Below, in pieces: positions 25,436 through 33,927 of a stretch of 64,000 nucleotides of DNA. Positions within the stretch are counted from its first letter, which is position 1. Each line of letters starts with the position of its first letter. Origin of the DNA: JABAAW01 sp965216605 (lineage in GTDB: Bacteria; Pseudomonadota; Alphaproteobacteria; JABAAW01); the NCBI GenBank assembly GCA_965216605.1, contig CBDCGG010000002.1, forward strand, positions 1,488,001 through 1,552,000. Direction: 5' to 3'. A program made the position numbers and the translations under genes. The notes beneath the pieces were generated by a model that had not been told where the DNA came from, made no database searches, and saw only the letters and a program-made list of their open reading frames with translations.

Positions 25436-28143
25436 TCAGACGATGAGGTCAGACCAGATATCCGTCACGGCGAGGAAATCGTCGTTGCCATGACCATACG
25501 AGATGCTGATGGTAAATGCCGCCTCGCCCGTTCCTGTATCAGGATTGCTATCGTAGGCGTTTTCGATCGTGATCTTGTCCTCTATGCCATCGTCGGGTTG
25601 CAAGTCCAAGCTGATAACGAGGTCATCTCCAACCCTTTCAAAGACTGAGCTGTCGAAATCTTCCGCCTCGTAGAGACCTCGGAATTGCAAAAACATGACA
25701 TCGTCTCCCTCGGTGGCGATATCGGTGATGGTGTCGGTGCCATCGCCAATCCTGAAGAAATAAGTATCCGTTCCTGCTCCACCCTCAAGCGTGTCGTCGC
25801 CGTCCAAACCGTAGAGCGTGTCGCCGCCTCCGCCGCCTTCCAGACGGTCGTTGCCGCCGTTGCCGACAAGCCAGTTTGCATCTCCGTCGCCCGTGAGCCA
25901 GTCGTCGTGCGCCGAGCCCTCTAGCACTTCGATGTTGGTGAGGGTGTCGCCGACGGCTTCGTTTTCGTTGGCAGCAAACCCGTGCGTTCCGTCAAAGTCT
26001 TCTTGCCCTTCTCCTTGCAACTCAAGGCTCACCCTGACACCCGCTTCGGCATTGCGATAGTCGGCGTAGTCTGTGCCCTCGCCTCCATTGATTTCGTCTG
26101 CGCCTGTACCTCCCGTGAGGTGGTCGTTGCCCTCGCCACCCTCAAGGACATCCGCCCCTGCGCCGCCGTCGAGCGTGTCTACCCCCTCACCGCCGTCGAG
26201 CGTGTCTGCACCCTCGCCGCCATCGACTTGATCATCGCCCCAACCACCCACTAGGTTGTCGTCGCCCTCACCGCCGTCAAGGTCGTCGTTGCCCGCGCCG
26301 CCTTTGAGAATGTCGCCGCCCGCACCGCCGTCAAGGATGTCATCGCCCTTGTCACCTAATAGCCAATTGTCTCCATCATCGCCGGTCAGCCAATCGTCGT
26401 GCAATGAGCCACCAATATTTTCGATGTTGGTAAGAATATCGCCTACCGCGTCGTTGTCGTTGGCTTTTTCCCCGTCAAAGTCTTTTTGTTTTTTTCCTTG
26501 CAACTCAAGGTTCACCCTGACCCCATCGTCAGATCTATGATAAAGAGCATAGTCGCCACCTCTATAAGTAGCATAGTCGTTACCTCCGTCTGTGCCTTCA
26601 TCCTCTTCATTCGCGCCGCCGTCAATGATGTCTGCGCCCTCGCCCCCTGTAAGCCAATCGCCGCCATCACCACCTTCGAGGGTATCGTCGCCACTGCCGC
26701 CGTAAAGGACATCCCAATTCTCGCCCCCATAAAGCCTGTCATTGCCATCGCCGCCCTCAAGGCGATCGCTACCCTCTCCGCCGTCAAGGATGTCTTCTCC
26801 ATCACCGCCTGATAGCTGGTCGAACCCCTCTCCGCCGTCAAGGACATCGTCGCCCGCACCACCGTCAAGGTCGTCGTTGCCCTCGCCCCCGTCAAGGTTG
26901 TCGTTGCCATTGCCGCCGTCAAGATTGTCGTCGCCCGCACCACCTTCAAGGTTGTCGTTGCCATCTCACCACCCCTAAGGAGATCGTTGCCTTCGTCGCC
27001 GTAAAGAATGTCGTTGCCCGCGCCGCCGTCAAGCGTGTCGTTGCCACCGCCGCCGTCAAGCAGATTGTTCTGCTCGTTGCCCGTGAGCTCGTCTTTGTGG
27101 TCAGAGCCGGTGATGTCCTCAATATTGATGAGGACATCGCCCACCGCTTCGTTTCCGTTCGCATCCTCACCGTCAAAGTCTTCTTGCGCCCCTTCTAGGG
27201 TAAGGTCGATTTTGACCCCTTCCCTAGCATAATGATACAAGACTCTGTCCTTACCCTCGCCGCCGTCGATGACATCCGCTCCCGTACCGCCGATTAAAAG
27301 GTCGTTGCCCGCGCCGCCGTCAAGAATGTCGTCGCCTGTGCCGCCATCAAGCAAATCCCAACCCGTTCCTCCGACGAGGGTGTCTGCCCCCGCGTTGCCA
27401 TAGAGATTGTCCGCTCCCCCCCTGCCGTAAAGCTCGTCGTTGCCTCTCCCACCGTAAAGAATGTCGTTGCCCGCGCCGACCTCAATAGGTTCGTTGACCT
27501 CATCATCCGCAAGCTCGTCGTTGTCCTCGTTGTTATCATTGTTCTCATCATCCGCAAGCTCGGCGTTGTCCTCGTTGTTCTCATCCTCCGCAAGCTCGGC
27601 GTTTTCCTCGTTGTCCTCGTTGTTCTCATCATCCGCAAGCTCGGCGTTGTCCTCGTTGTCCTCGTTGTTCTCATCATCCGCAAGCTCGGCGTTGTCCTCG
27701 TTGCTTATAAAATTTTCAAGAAGACTTTCAAGGCTGTCAAAGCCAGAGTCGACAATAAGATTTTCAAGGTTTTCAACGCCAGAATCGACGATAAGCCTTT
27801 CAAGACTTTCAACGCTGTCAACGCCAGACTCGCTTATAAGACTCTCAAGTTTTTCTACGCCAGAGTCACCTATAAGACTTTCAAGCTTTTCAACACCAGA
27901 CTCGCCTATAAGTCTTTTAAGATTGGCAATGCTACCGCTGCTACCGCCGCTACTACCCCCACTACTGCCACTGCCACCCCCACTATTGCCGCCACCTCCT
28001 CCTCCGCCGCAGCCTTCTAAAAACACTCCTAGTGCCGTCGCAGAAAGCAAGGCGCTCAACGCACGCGCCTTCTTGTCGCGCTTGTTGTCACTCTTGCTGC
28101 CCCCCCTCACGCTACCTTGGGTGCTGTCAGAATACGATGCCAT
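25436..28143 (-). pseudogene. RTX (hemolysin-type calcium-binding) lipoprotein-like gene, broken by one frameshift
   Basis: Start chosen at ATG 28143 (GAGG seven bases upstream). An N-terminal basic region and hydrophobic segment lead to 'FLEGC' followed by a Gly run, possibly a lipoprotein site with an unusual lipobox. Then come six 12-13-residue Leu-rich repeats ('SGVEKLESLIGD' type), an acidic Asn/Glu/Asp repeat block ('NEDNAELADDENNED'), and more than 25 RTX nonapeptides (GGxGxDxLx). At about 26964-26968 one base appears missing (GAGAT where GAGGAT is expected): upstream of it the frame reads RTX repeats, after it the repeats continue in another frame without a stop to 25436, ending in the beta-roll C-terminal domain ('YFFRIGDGTDTITD'). 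Restoring one base gives about 902 codons. Pseudogene, phase variant or sequencing error are all possible. Confidence 0.8.
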
Positions 28144-28483
28144 CTTTGCCTCTGTGTCCATGTCCTAGGCTCATGTCCTAGATACATGTCTTCGGTTCAT
28201 GTATTAGCTCTTTTGGATTCGAAGGCGACCTCAAATCTTCCTAAAACTCTCGTGCGAATCGGTTGCAGGCAGAATGAGCGAATAACACCAACAAGTCAAC
28301 CATTGCTTGCAGTTTTCACGGAAATATGACCGCACAAAACCCCATCGCCGATGCTTTGGCAAAAATACCACAAAACAACCCAAAACAGCATTAGCTCAAC
28401 AAATCTTGCTTGAATCAACTCGACGATTGCGCCATGCTCCCTCCGTAGTACAACATTCAAAGCAAAAAACAAGAGAGACAAGA
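28144..28483. promoter_or_regulatory. intergenic region with four 13-bp spaced repeats
   Basis: Divergent spacer between the RTX gene and fabD. At 28159-28207 the motif CATGT(C/A)(C/T)T(A/C)G recurs four times with an exact period of 13 bases (28159, 28172, 28185, 28198), overlapping the upstream leader of the RTX gene. It may be an operator array. The rest (28210-28483) is AT-richer, holds no convincing gene, and must contain the fabD promoter; no clear -35/-10 pair was identified. Confidence 0.35.
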
Positions 28484-29434
28484 ATGAAGCACGCCCTACT
28501 TTTTCCTGGGCAAGGTGCGCAGTTCGTCGGTATGGGAAAAAATCTCGCGGAAAACTTCTCCGCCGCGCGCGAAACCTTCCAAGAAGCCGACGAAAGCCTC
28601 TCCGAAAAACTCACCGACCTCGTCTTCAACGGCAGCGAGAGCGAACTGCGACAAACCCGCAACGCTCAACCCGCCCTCATGACGCTCAGCATCGCCGTCT
28701 TGCGCGTGCTGGAGCGAGAATTCTCCATCGATTGGAAACATGTCTCGCCTGTGCTCGCCGGACATTCGCTCGGCGAATACAGCGCGCTCGCCGCCGCAAA
28801 AGTTCTGCCCTTCCCCCAATGCATCCGACTCCTCCGACAGCGAGGCGACGCCATGCAGCGCGCCGTCCCCGAAGGAAAAGGTGCCATGGCAGCGTTGCTC
28901 GGACTCTCCATCGAGCAGGCTCGTAAAGTCGCAGAAGACACCGCCGCACAAACAGGGCAATGCTGCGTCGTCGCAAACGACAACGCCGTAGGACAGGTCG
29001 TCGTCAGTGGAACAAAGGAGGCGGTAGAAAAAGCAGCTCTGCTCGCCAAGGAGGCGGGCGCAAAGCGGGCAATCATGCTCGAAGTATCTGCTCCCTTCCA
29101 CTCCCCCCTCATGAAACCCGCAGAAGAGGCGATGCGAAAAGCACTCGCAGAGGTAAACTTTCAAGACGCGAGATTCCCCATCGTCGCCAATGTCACCGCA
29201 GAAGCCGAGCAGAGTGGCAGCACTTTACGCGATTTGCTCGTCTTGCAAATCTGCGCCAGCGTACGATGGAGAGAAAGCCTCTTGAAACTCGGCGATTTGG
29301 GCGTCGAGAACTTTTGGGAGCTGGGCGCAGGGAAGGCTCTTTCGGGCATGGTCAAACGCACGCTGCAGGGGAGAGTGAGCAACTCGGTGCTCGAAACCCA
29401 CGAAATAGAGGCGGCGGCTAAGGCACTCGCCTAG
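28484..29434 (+). CDS. fabD: malonyl-CoA:ACP transacylase
   Basis: Loads malonyl groups onto acyl carrier protein for fatty-acid synthesis. 316 residues from ATG 28484, preceded by AAGAGAGA; a longer frame from 28307 adds an unconserved leader. Motifs: 'LLFPGQGAQFVGMG' at the N-terminus, 'QPALMTLSIAVL', the nucleophile Ser in 'LAGHSLGEYSAL' (about residue 96), Arg in 'LLRQRGDAMQ', and the catalytic His in 'VSAPFHSPLM' (about 205). The usual partners fabG/acpP/fabF are not adjacent. Confidence 0.96.
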   Translation: MKHALLFPGQGAQFVGMGKNLAENFSAARETFQEADESLSEKLTDLVFNGSESELRQTRNAQPALMTLSIAVLRVLEREFSIDWKHVSPVLAGHSLGEYSALAAAKVLPFPQCIRLLRQRGDAMQRAVPEGKGAMAALLGLSIEQARKVAEDTAAQTGQCCVVANDNAVGQVVVSGTKEAVEKAALLAKEAGAKRAIMLEVSAPFHSPLMKPAEEAMRKALAEVNFQDARFPIVANVTAEAEQSGSTLRDLLVLQICASVRWRESLLKLGDLGVENFWELGAGKALSGMVKRTLQGRVSNSVLETHEIEAAAKALA

Positions 29435-29590
29435 GGAGAGCAGAGAATAAGTCGGCGAGAAAAAATTGCCAAAAAAAAATTGCCAAAAAAACCTTGCATC
29501 CATCTCCGAAAAACGCTATCCTGCTCACAGAATAAGAGAATTAAGCTCGATAAAGCCTTCGTACCCAGACGGAGTCGAAAAGCACTTTAT

Positions 29591-30259
29591 ATGTCCGCCA
29601 TCCTCACCAGCCTCCATCGAAGAATTAACGAACTGACCCTTTATATGTCCGCCATCCTCACCAGCCTCCATCGAACCCTCCTTGCAGGAACTATCCTCCT
29701 CGTCTTACTCGCGTTGCTGCTCGCGCAACTCGGAGATATCGGCGGCGAAGCACGCGAATACATAACCTTCCTCTTCCGCTACTCCCATGTCGCAAGCGGA
29801 GTCATGTGGATCGGATTGCTGTGGTACTTCAACTTCGTTCAAATTCCATCCATGCCCAAAATTCCCGCAGAGCAAAAACCCGCCATCGCTAAAGTCATCG
29901 CTCCCGCCGCTCTCTTTTGGTTCCGTTGGGCTGCGCTCGCAACGCTCGCAACAGGAATCATCCTCGCTTCCCTCAACGGATACCTCATCGAAGCACTCGT
30001 CTATTTCGGAACAAAAACCGATGTAGGACACGCCGCCATCGGAATCGGAATGTGGCTGGGAATCATCATGGCGTTCAATGTCTGGTTCATTATATGGCCT
30101 TGTCAAAAGGTCGCGCTAGGAATCGTCCCTGCCAAAAAACCCGAATTCAAAGCCTGCTGCGCAAGGCGCGCCATGCTCTTTTCACGAGTTAACACACTCC
30201 TCTCCATACCCATGCTCTACTGCATGATCGCCGCTCAAACGCTTTACTCCATCTCGTAA
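29591..30259 (+). CDS. PuuD-type (urate hydroxylase N-terminal domain) membrane protein
   Basis: About 222 residues, four or five membrane helices. The core 'YSHVASGVMWIGLLWYFNFVQIPSMPK' region, 'ALFWFRWAALATLATGIILA', 'HAAIGIGMWLGIIMAFNVWFIIWP' and 'RVNTLLSIPMLYCM' matches the N-terminal membrane domain of the PuuD urate hydroxylase family, with the conserved His in helix 2 as a possible haem or metal ligand. It lacks the C-terminal cytochrome c domain of true PuuD. The first ten codons are present twice: a 37-base direct repeat (29585-29621 and 29639-29675) puts two in-frame ATGs at 29591 and 29645, neither with a clear ribosome site. No purine-degradation genes lie nearby. Confidence 0.72.
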   Translation: MSAILTSLHRRINELTLYMSAILTSLHRTLLAGTILLVLLALLLAQLGDIGGEAREYITFLFRYSHVASGVMWIGLLWYFNFVQIPSMPKIPAEQKPAIAKVIAPAALFWFRWAALATLATGIILASLNGYLIEALVYFGTKTDVGHAAIGIGMWLGIIMAFNVWFIIWPCQKVALGIVPAKKPEFKACCARRAMLFSRVNTLLSIPMLYCMIAAQTLYSIS

Positions 30260-30329
30260 AGCGCACCCCTTCCTCGCTAAAAGAGCAAACCCCTCAGCCA
30301 AAAAGTAAAGTTTAGAGCAAAGTTGCAAG

Positions 30330-30884
30330 GTGTCCGATGTTGCACAACACTTGCTGTCACAGCAAAGCACAGCGCAAAGCCCTTTCGCATCCGCGACAGC
30401 CTTTGACGGCAAGCAGCATGTAACCTTTCAGATCGATCAACAACTCTTCGCTGCCTCTATGGAGGAGGTCGGAGATATTGTCGATGTCGAAGAACTCACC
30501 CCGGTGCCGCGCTCCGACGAGACGATACGCGGGCTTATCAATGTGCGAGGAAAAATACTCACGCTCGTCGATCTGCGAGCCTTCTTCGGGCAGAAAACCC
30601 TACCCTTTCGCAAGAACGAAGCCGCCATCACCTTCGACTATCGCGGCGAGGATTACGCCCTCTCTGTCGATCAGGTTAAGGACATCATCGGCTTGAACGA
30701 AGCCTCTTTGCAAACGAATCTACCTAACCTCTCCAAGACAATCCGATCTTGCTCTAAAGGAATCTATCGCTTGGACAAGACCCTTGTTCTTGTCCTCAGC
30801 ATGACGAGCACCATGCAGCTTCTTGTTCGACGTGCGAGGCATAGCAAGTCCGACGCATGGGCAGATATCATCGAACAAAACTAG
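30330..30884 (+). CDS. cheW: CheW-like chemotaxis coupling protein
   Basis: 184 residues starting with GTG at 30330. The CheW SH3-like fold is evident: 'HVTFQIDQQLFAASMEEVGDIVDVEELTPVPRSDETIRGLINVRGKILTLVDLRAFFGQ', then 'DYALSVDQVKDIIGL' and 'IYRLDKTLVLVLSM'. CheW links chemoreceptors to the CheA kinase at the inner membrane. No cheA, receptor or flagellar gene is in the window, so it is a lone cheW. A 25-residue Ser/Ala/Gln-rich leader precedes the domain. Confidence 0.9.
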   Translation: MSDVAQHLLSQQSTAQSPFASATAFDGKQHVTFQIDQQLFAASMEEVGDIVDVEELTPVPRSDETIRGLINVRGKILTLVDLRAFFGQKTLPFRKNEAAITFDYRGEDYALSVDQVKDIIGLNEASLQTNLPNLSKTIRSCSKGIYRLDKTLVLVLSMTSTMQLLVRRARHSKSDAWADIIEQN

Positions 30885-30929
30885 AGACGACCTTTCCTCA
30901 ATAGGTTAACAAGAGGTGCGCGGGGGGAG

Positions 30930-31005
30930 AATTTCCCCCCGCTGACGCGGGATCTTCGTGGGGGGAACTTATCCCCCACACACCCCCCCGCGTGCTACGC
31001 ACGCG
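30930..31005. repeat. GC-rich intergenic repeat, copy 2 (inverted)
   Basis: Between convergent cheW and suhB. Blocks in order: GCGGGGGGA...TTCCCCCCGC hairpin, CCCGC-TGAC-GCGGG hairpin, then TGGGGGGAACTTATCCCCCA and a C-run. Read on the minus strand it repeats the block order of 13190-13262 (GGGGGTGTG, CCCGCGTCAGCGGGG). It probably ends transcription from both sides. The flanks up to 31082 contain nothing else recognisable. Confidence 0.5.
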
Positions 31006-31082
31006 ATGTTTTGCATTCCCTAATCAAACAAAGCGTAGGCAAGCAAAAGCCAGCCACTTATTCGTAGGACGAAAACATACCC

Positions 31083-31940
31083 CTATTCGTTCCGCCACAC
31101 CCTCTCCCTGAAATCCGCCGCCTGCATCTCGTTCGCAACAACTAAAATTCCCTCCCGACAACGCAGCCAAACATCCCTCCCCCCCTGCTTGCTCCTCCCG
31201 CTCTCCCCCAATAATCCCAAACTACCCCCCGCCAACTCCGCCAACAACAAACCCGCCGCACAATCCCAAAGACGCAAGCCCTCCGCCCAAAATCCCTCCA
31301 ACTGACCGGCAGCAACATAAGCCAAGTCCAACGCAGCACTGCCCCCAATCCGAACTCCACAACAACTATCCAACGCACGAGAAAACGACGACACACAGCG
31401 ATCGCGCGCCGCCTCATCTCGAACACCCTTGTTAAAGGACAAAGCCGTCGCATAAAGACTGTCGTCCAACGAAGTGCGCGAACTCGTGCGAAGGCGCGTA
31501 TCCTTCCCGCCAAAATTCAAAAATGAACCCACATCGCGCTCCGCCCAAAAGCCCTCAAAACGCAACGGATCATACACAAGACCCGCAACAAAACCCCCCG
31601 CCTCCTCCTCGACCGCAACCGAGATCGACACATGCCCAATCCCATGCATGAAATTGAGCGTCCCGTCCAACGGATCGATCACAAAACGACGCGTACAATC
31701 TCCCTTGCTCGCACGCTCAACCCCCTCCTCCGAAAGAATGCCGTAATCAGGTCGCGCGTAAGATAGCTCATGAATAAGCTTTTCCTGACAACGTAAGTCC
31801 GCGCTGGAAACAAAATCCGCAACGCCCTTTCTACTCGTCTGCAACTTCTCCAACTCGCCGAAGTCACGACGCAACAACACGCTCGCGCGCTCCGCAGCAC
31901 GCAACATCACGCTGATCAAGGCTGAACGAACGAGCGCCAA
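31083..31940 (-). CDS. suhB: inositol-1-monophosphatase family protein SuhB
   Basis: 285 residues with the complete family metal site: 'DFVSSADLRCQEKLI', 'GILSEEGVERASKGD', 'RFVIDPLDGTLNFMHGIGHVSISVAVEE' and 'WAEGLRLWDCAAGLLLAELAGGSLGLLG'. SuhB hydrolyses inositol-1-phosphate and in some bacteria also supports rRNA transcription antitermination. It lies 66 bases after efp, a pairing frequent in Alphaproteobacteria. More similar to SuhB than the family member at 7751. Confidence 0.92.
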   Translation of the reverse strand: MALVRSALISVMLRAAERASVLLRRDFGELEKLQTSRKGVADFVSSADLRCQEKLIHELSYARPDYGILSEEGVERASKGDCTRRFVIDPLDGTLNFMHGIGHVSISVAVEEEAGGFVAGLVYDPLRFEGFWAERDVGSFLNFGGKDTRLRTSSRTSLDDSLYATALSFNKGVRDEAARDRCVSSFSRALDSCCGVRIGGSAALDLAYVAAGQLEGFWAEGLRLWDCAAGLLLAELAGGSLGLLGESGRSKQGGRDVWLRCREGILVVANEMQAADFRERVWRNE

Positions 31941-32006
31941 AATCTCTCTACTTCTTTAAGGAGTCTTTGGAGAAAACTTTGAGAAATACGGGCAACGCAA
32001 CGCTCG

Positions 32007-32585
32007 CTAAGACGAGACGCGCTCGACAAAGGTCAAGTCGGCAAGCCGTACGGCTATCTTCGCACCGCGCTCGATATACGGCGGCACCATCACACGCAGT
32101 CCGTTCTCCAGCACCGCGGGTTTGTGCGACCCCGATTGCGTCTGTCCCTTCACAACCGCATCCGCCTCCGCAACGACGCACGCAATGATATCAGGCAACG
32201 ATACCGTCACCACCTCCCCCTCGCTCAACCCCAGCACAACCTCCATGCCCTCCGTAAGAAAACGAGACTCCGTCTCCCCGATCCGCGACACATCCAAGCT
32301 CAGCTGCTCGTAACTCTGGCTATCCATAAAGGTATACTCGCCGTCTCCTTGACCGCCCTTGTACAAAAATTGAAAAGTTCGATCCTCAAGACGAACCCGC
32401 TCCACCGACTCCGAAGCACGAAAACGCACCTGGACGCGCGTCCCACCCTTCACATCGCTCAACTCGCACTGCAAAAACGCTCCCCCCTTCCCAGGCTTCA
32501 CATGCTGCGTCTTCACGACGCGCCATGTCTTGCCTTTGTGTTGAATGATATTGCCGCTACGCAAACTATTGCCGTCAACCTTCAT
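32007..32585 (-). CDS. efp: translation elongation factor P
   Basis: 192 residues, three beta-barrel domains, relieves ribosome stalling at polyproline. ATG 32585 overlaps the thyX stop (ATGA) behind GAAGAAGG. Recognised by 'KVDGNSLRSGNIIQHKGKTWRVVKTQHVKPGKGGAF', with Lys33 at the loop tip (PGKG) that is lysylated by EpmA in many bacteria, and by the C-terminal 'SGSHKPAVLENGLRVMVPPYIERGAKI'. The modification enzymes are not in this window. Several proteins here contain Pro runs (TrpE linker), consistent with a need for EF-P. Confidence 0.96.
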   Translation of the reverse strand: MKVDGNSLRSGNIIQHKGKTWRVVKTQHVKPGKGGAFLQCELSDVKGGTRVQVRFRASESVERVRLEDRTFQFLYKGGQGDGEYTFMDSQSYEQLSLDVSRIGETESRFLTEGMEVVLGLSEGEVVTVSLPDIIACVVAEADAVVKGQTQSGSHKPAVLENGLRVMVPPYIERGAKIAVRLADLTFVERVSS

Positions 32586-33463
32586 CCTTCTTCCGTCAGT
32601 CCAAAGCGTGTCAAAAAAGCTTTCCATTCGCGCTGTGAGAAACCTGTCCGAGGACGAACAACCTCCCTTCCCTGCACCATCCCGCGCAACAATGCCGCCT
32701 CGTCGCGCGACAAATCCAAGCTCTCAAGGCGATAATCTGTAAAGGCTTCGCTTGCTTGCGGAAACAGCGGACGCACGATCTTCTCGAAGATCGTTTCCGC
32801 ATAAAGACGAATCTCTTCCTGCGCGTGTGCGTCCAAGCGTAGCTCTAGAAAATGGAACATGTTGTGCAAGTTCGCCTTCCAATAAAACTCCGTGTAGGTA
32901 GAAAGCGGCAGCGTGATACGCGCGAGCTCACGCGAGACGCCTTTATCCAAAAGATCGCGGTAGAAGGCAAAAGCCTTGCGAGCGCGGTCTTCCAGACGCG
33001 CGGTCAGGCTGGAGCGTTTGTCCTGCTTGGCGAGCGTTTTGTCTTCGCTCCGCCCTTGGCGATTCTCCTCCGACTGCTTACCTAGCCGCGCCTCGGCGAA
33101 AAGAGCCTTGCCGTCATTGGGTTCGTTCGGCACATAGAACTCCTCGTGCATCTCCGAGTAGCGCGCCGAGTATTCGTTCAAACTTGCCGTTCTATGTCTC
33201 ACCCATTGACGCGCGATGAAGACCGGCAGTTTCACATGCAACTTCAGCTCGCACATCTCGAAAGGAGAGTTGTGACGATGGCGCATCAGGTAGCGAATCA
33301 AGGCTCGGTCTTCGCGCGTCTTCTTCGTCCCCTTCCCATACGAGACGCGCGCCGCTTGCACGATCGCCGCGTCCGATCCCATCGCATCGACCAGCCGCAC
33401 AAAACCGCGATTCAGAACGCCGAAATGTGTACCGACAAGCGGGGTTGCCGCGTCAGAATGCAT
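32582..33463 (-). CDS. thyX: flavin-dependent thymidylate synthase
   Basis: Makes dTMP from dUMP with FAD, NADPH and methylene-tetrahydrofolate. About 293 residues from ATG 33463, which has a strong GGAGGAG five bases upstream; the frame continues to a TTG at 33547 but that part is low-complexity. The ThyX signature 'RHRTASLNEYSARYSEM' is complete (RHRxxSxNExSxRY), with 'RYLMRHRHNSPFEMCELKLHVKLPVFIARQW' before it and 'KANLHNMFHFLELRLDAHAQEEIR' after. A charged insert (QSEENRQGRSEDKTLAKQDK) enlarges the middle. First gene of thyX-efp-suhB. No thyA seen. Confidence 0.96.
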   Translation of the reverse strand: MHSDAATPLVGTHFGVLNRGFVRLVDAMGSDAAIVQAARVSYGKGTKKTREDRALIRYLMRHRHNSPFEMCELKLHVKLPVFIARQWVRHRTASLNEYSARYSEMHEEFYVPNEPNDGKALFAEARLGKQSEENRQGRSEDKTLAKQDKRSSLTARLEDRARKAFAFYRDLLDKGVSRELARITLPLSTYTEFYWKANLHNMFHFLELRLDAHAQEEIRLYAETIFEKIVRPLFPQASEAFTDYRLESLDLSRDEAALLRGMVQGREVVRPRTGFSQREWKAFLTRFGLTEEG

Positions 33464-33539
33464 CGACTCCTCCTCGCTGGGGAAGGGCAGCACGGACGAC
33501 AGAGCAGGTTGAGGAGCGGGAGAGGACAAGGGAGCTAAC

Positions 33540-33927
33540 TTGAGCAAAAAAGAAAAAAAAGAAACAAGGGACTGACTCTTTATCTAGCAAATTCTGTTCG
33601 TCGAGCGTATCTTTTTCTTTTTTTAGGCATAAAAATTGCCATAATGTACGCAAGCAGGCGTATAGATGGGGGGCTTCTTGTGCTAGTGCCAATCCTTTGC
33701 AAAAACTCTGTCAATAACTCTGCGAACAACCCTGTCGATAACTTGGGAACAAGCTAGGAATAACCCGTGGATAACTCCCAGAGCAACCTGTGGATAACTC
33801 GTGCTTACCCTGTGGATAACTCGTGCTTACCCTGTGGATAACCCTGTGGATAACCCTCATACCTGTGAAAACACTCCGAACAGCCTGTGGATAACCTGTG
33901 GACAACCCTAGAACAACTTAGGAAAAC
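33540..33927. other. oriC: DnaA-box cluster with AT-rich flank (candidate replication origin)
   Basis: The non-coding stretch between thyX and the M23 gene. TGTGGATAA, the complement of the consensus DnaA box TTATCCACA, occurs exactly five times (33789-33797, 33811-33819, 33833-33841, 33845-33853, 33886-33894), all in one orientation, with one-mismatch copies at 33733, 33766 and 33897. Three boxes sit in a 22-base tandem repeat. Immediately left (33545-33660) the sequence turns AT- and purine/pyrimidine-rich (AAAAAAGAAAAAAAAG, TTTTTCTTTTTTTAGG), as a DNA unwinding element would. Such density points to a replication origin or another DnaA-controlled site. No dnaA, parAB, hemE or gidA gene is adjacent, so identity as oriC is inference. 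Confidence 0.55.

Noticed and set aside
25436..26515. A separate 359-residue RTX gene starting at 26515
   Set aside because: The same frame continues RTX repeats upstream to the frameshift at about 26966, so it is the second half of one broken gene.
27461..28168. 235-residue Ser/Leu/Pro-rich plus-strand frame opposite the RTX gene
   Set aside because: Its repeats are the complement of the RTX gene's Leu-rich and acidic repeats; no independent evidence.
28200..28240. tRNA-like GATTCGAA block
   Set aside because: No acceptor stem or cloverleaf can be folded around it; no tRNA was recognised anywhere in the window.
33781..33860. CRISPR-like 22-base tandem repeat
   Set aside because: No unique spacers of constant length and no cas genes; the units are DnaA boxes.
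33711..33905. 64-residue minus-strand frame across the DnaA boxes
   Set aside because: The peptide is only the translation of the repeated TGTGGATAAC units.
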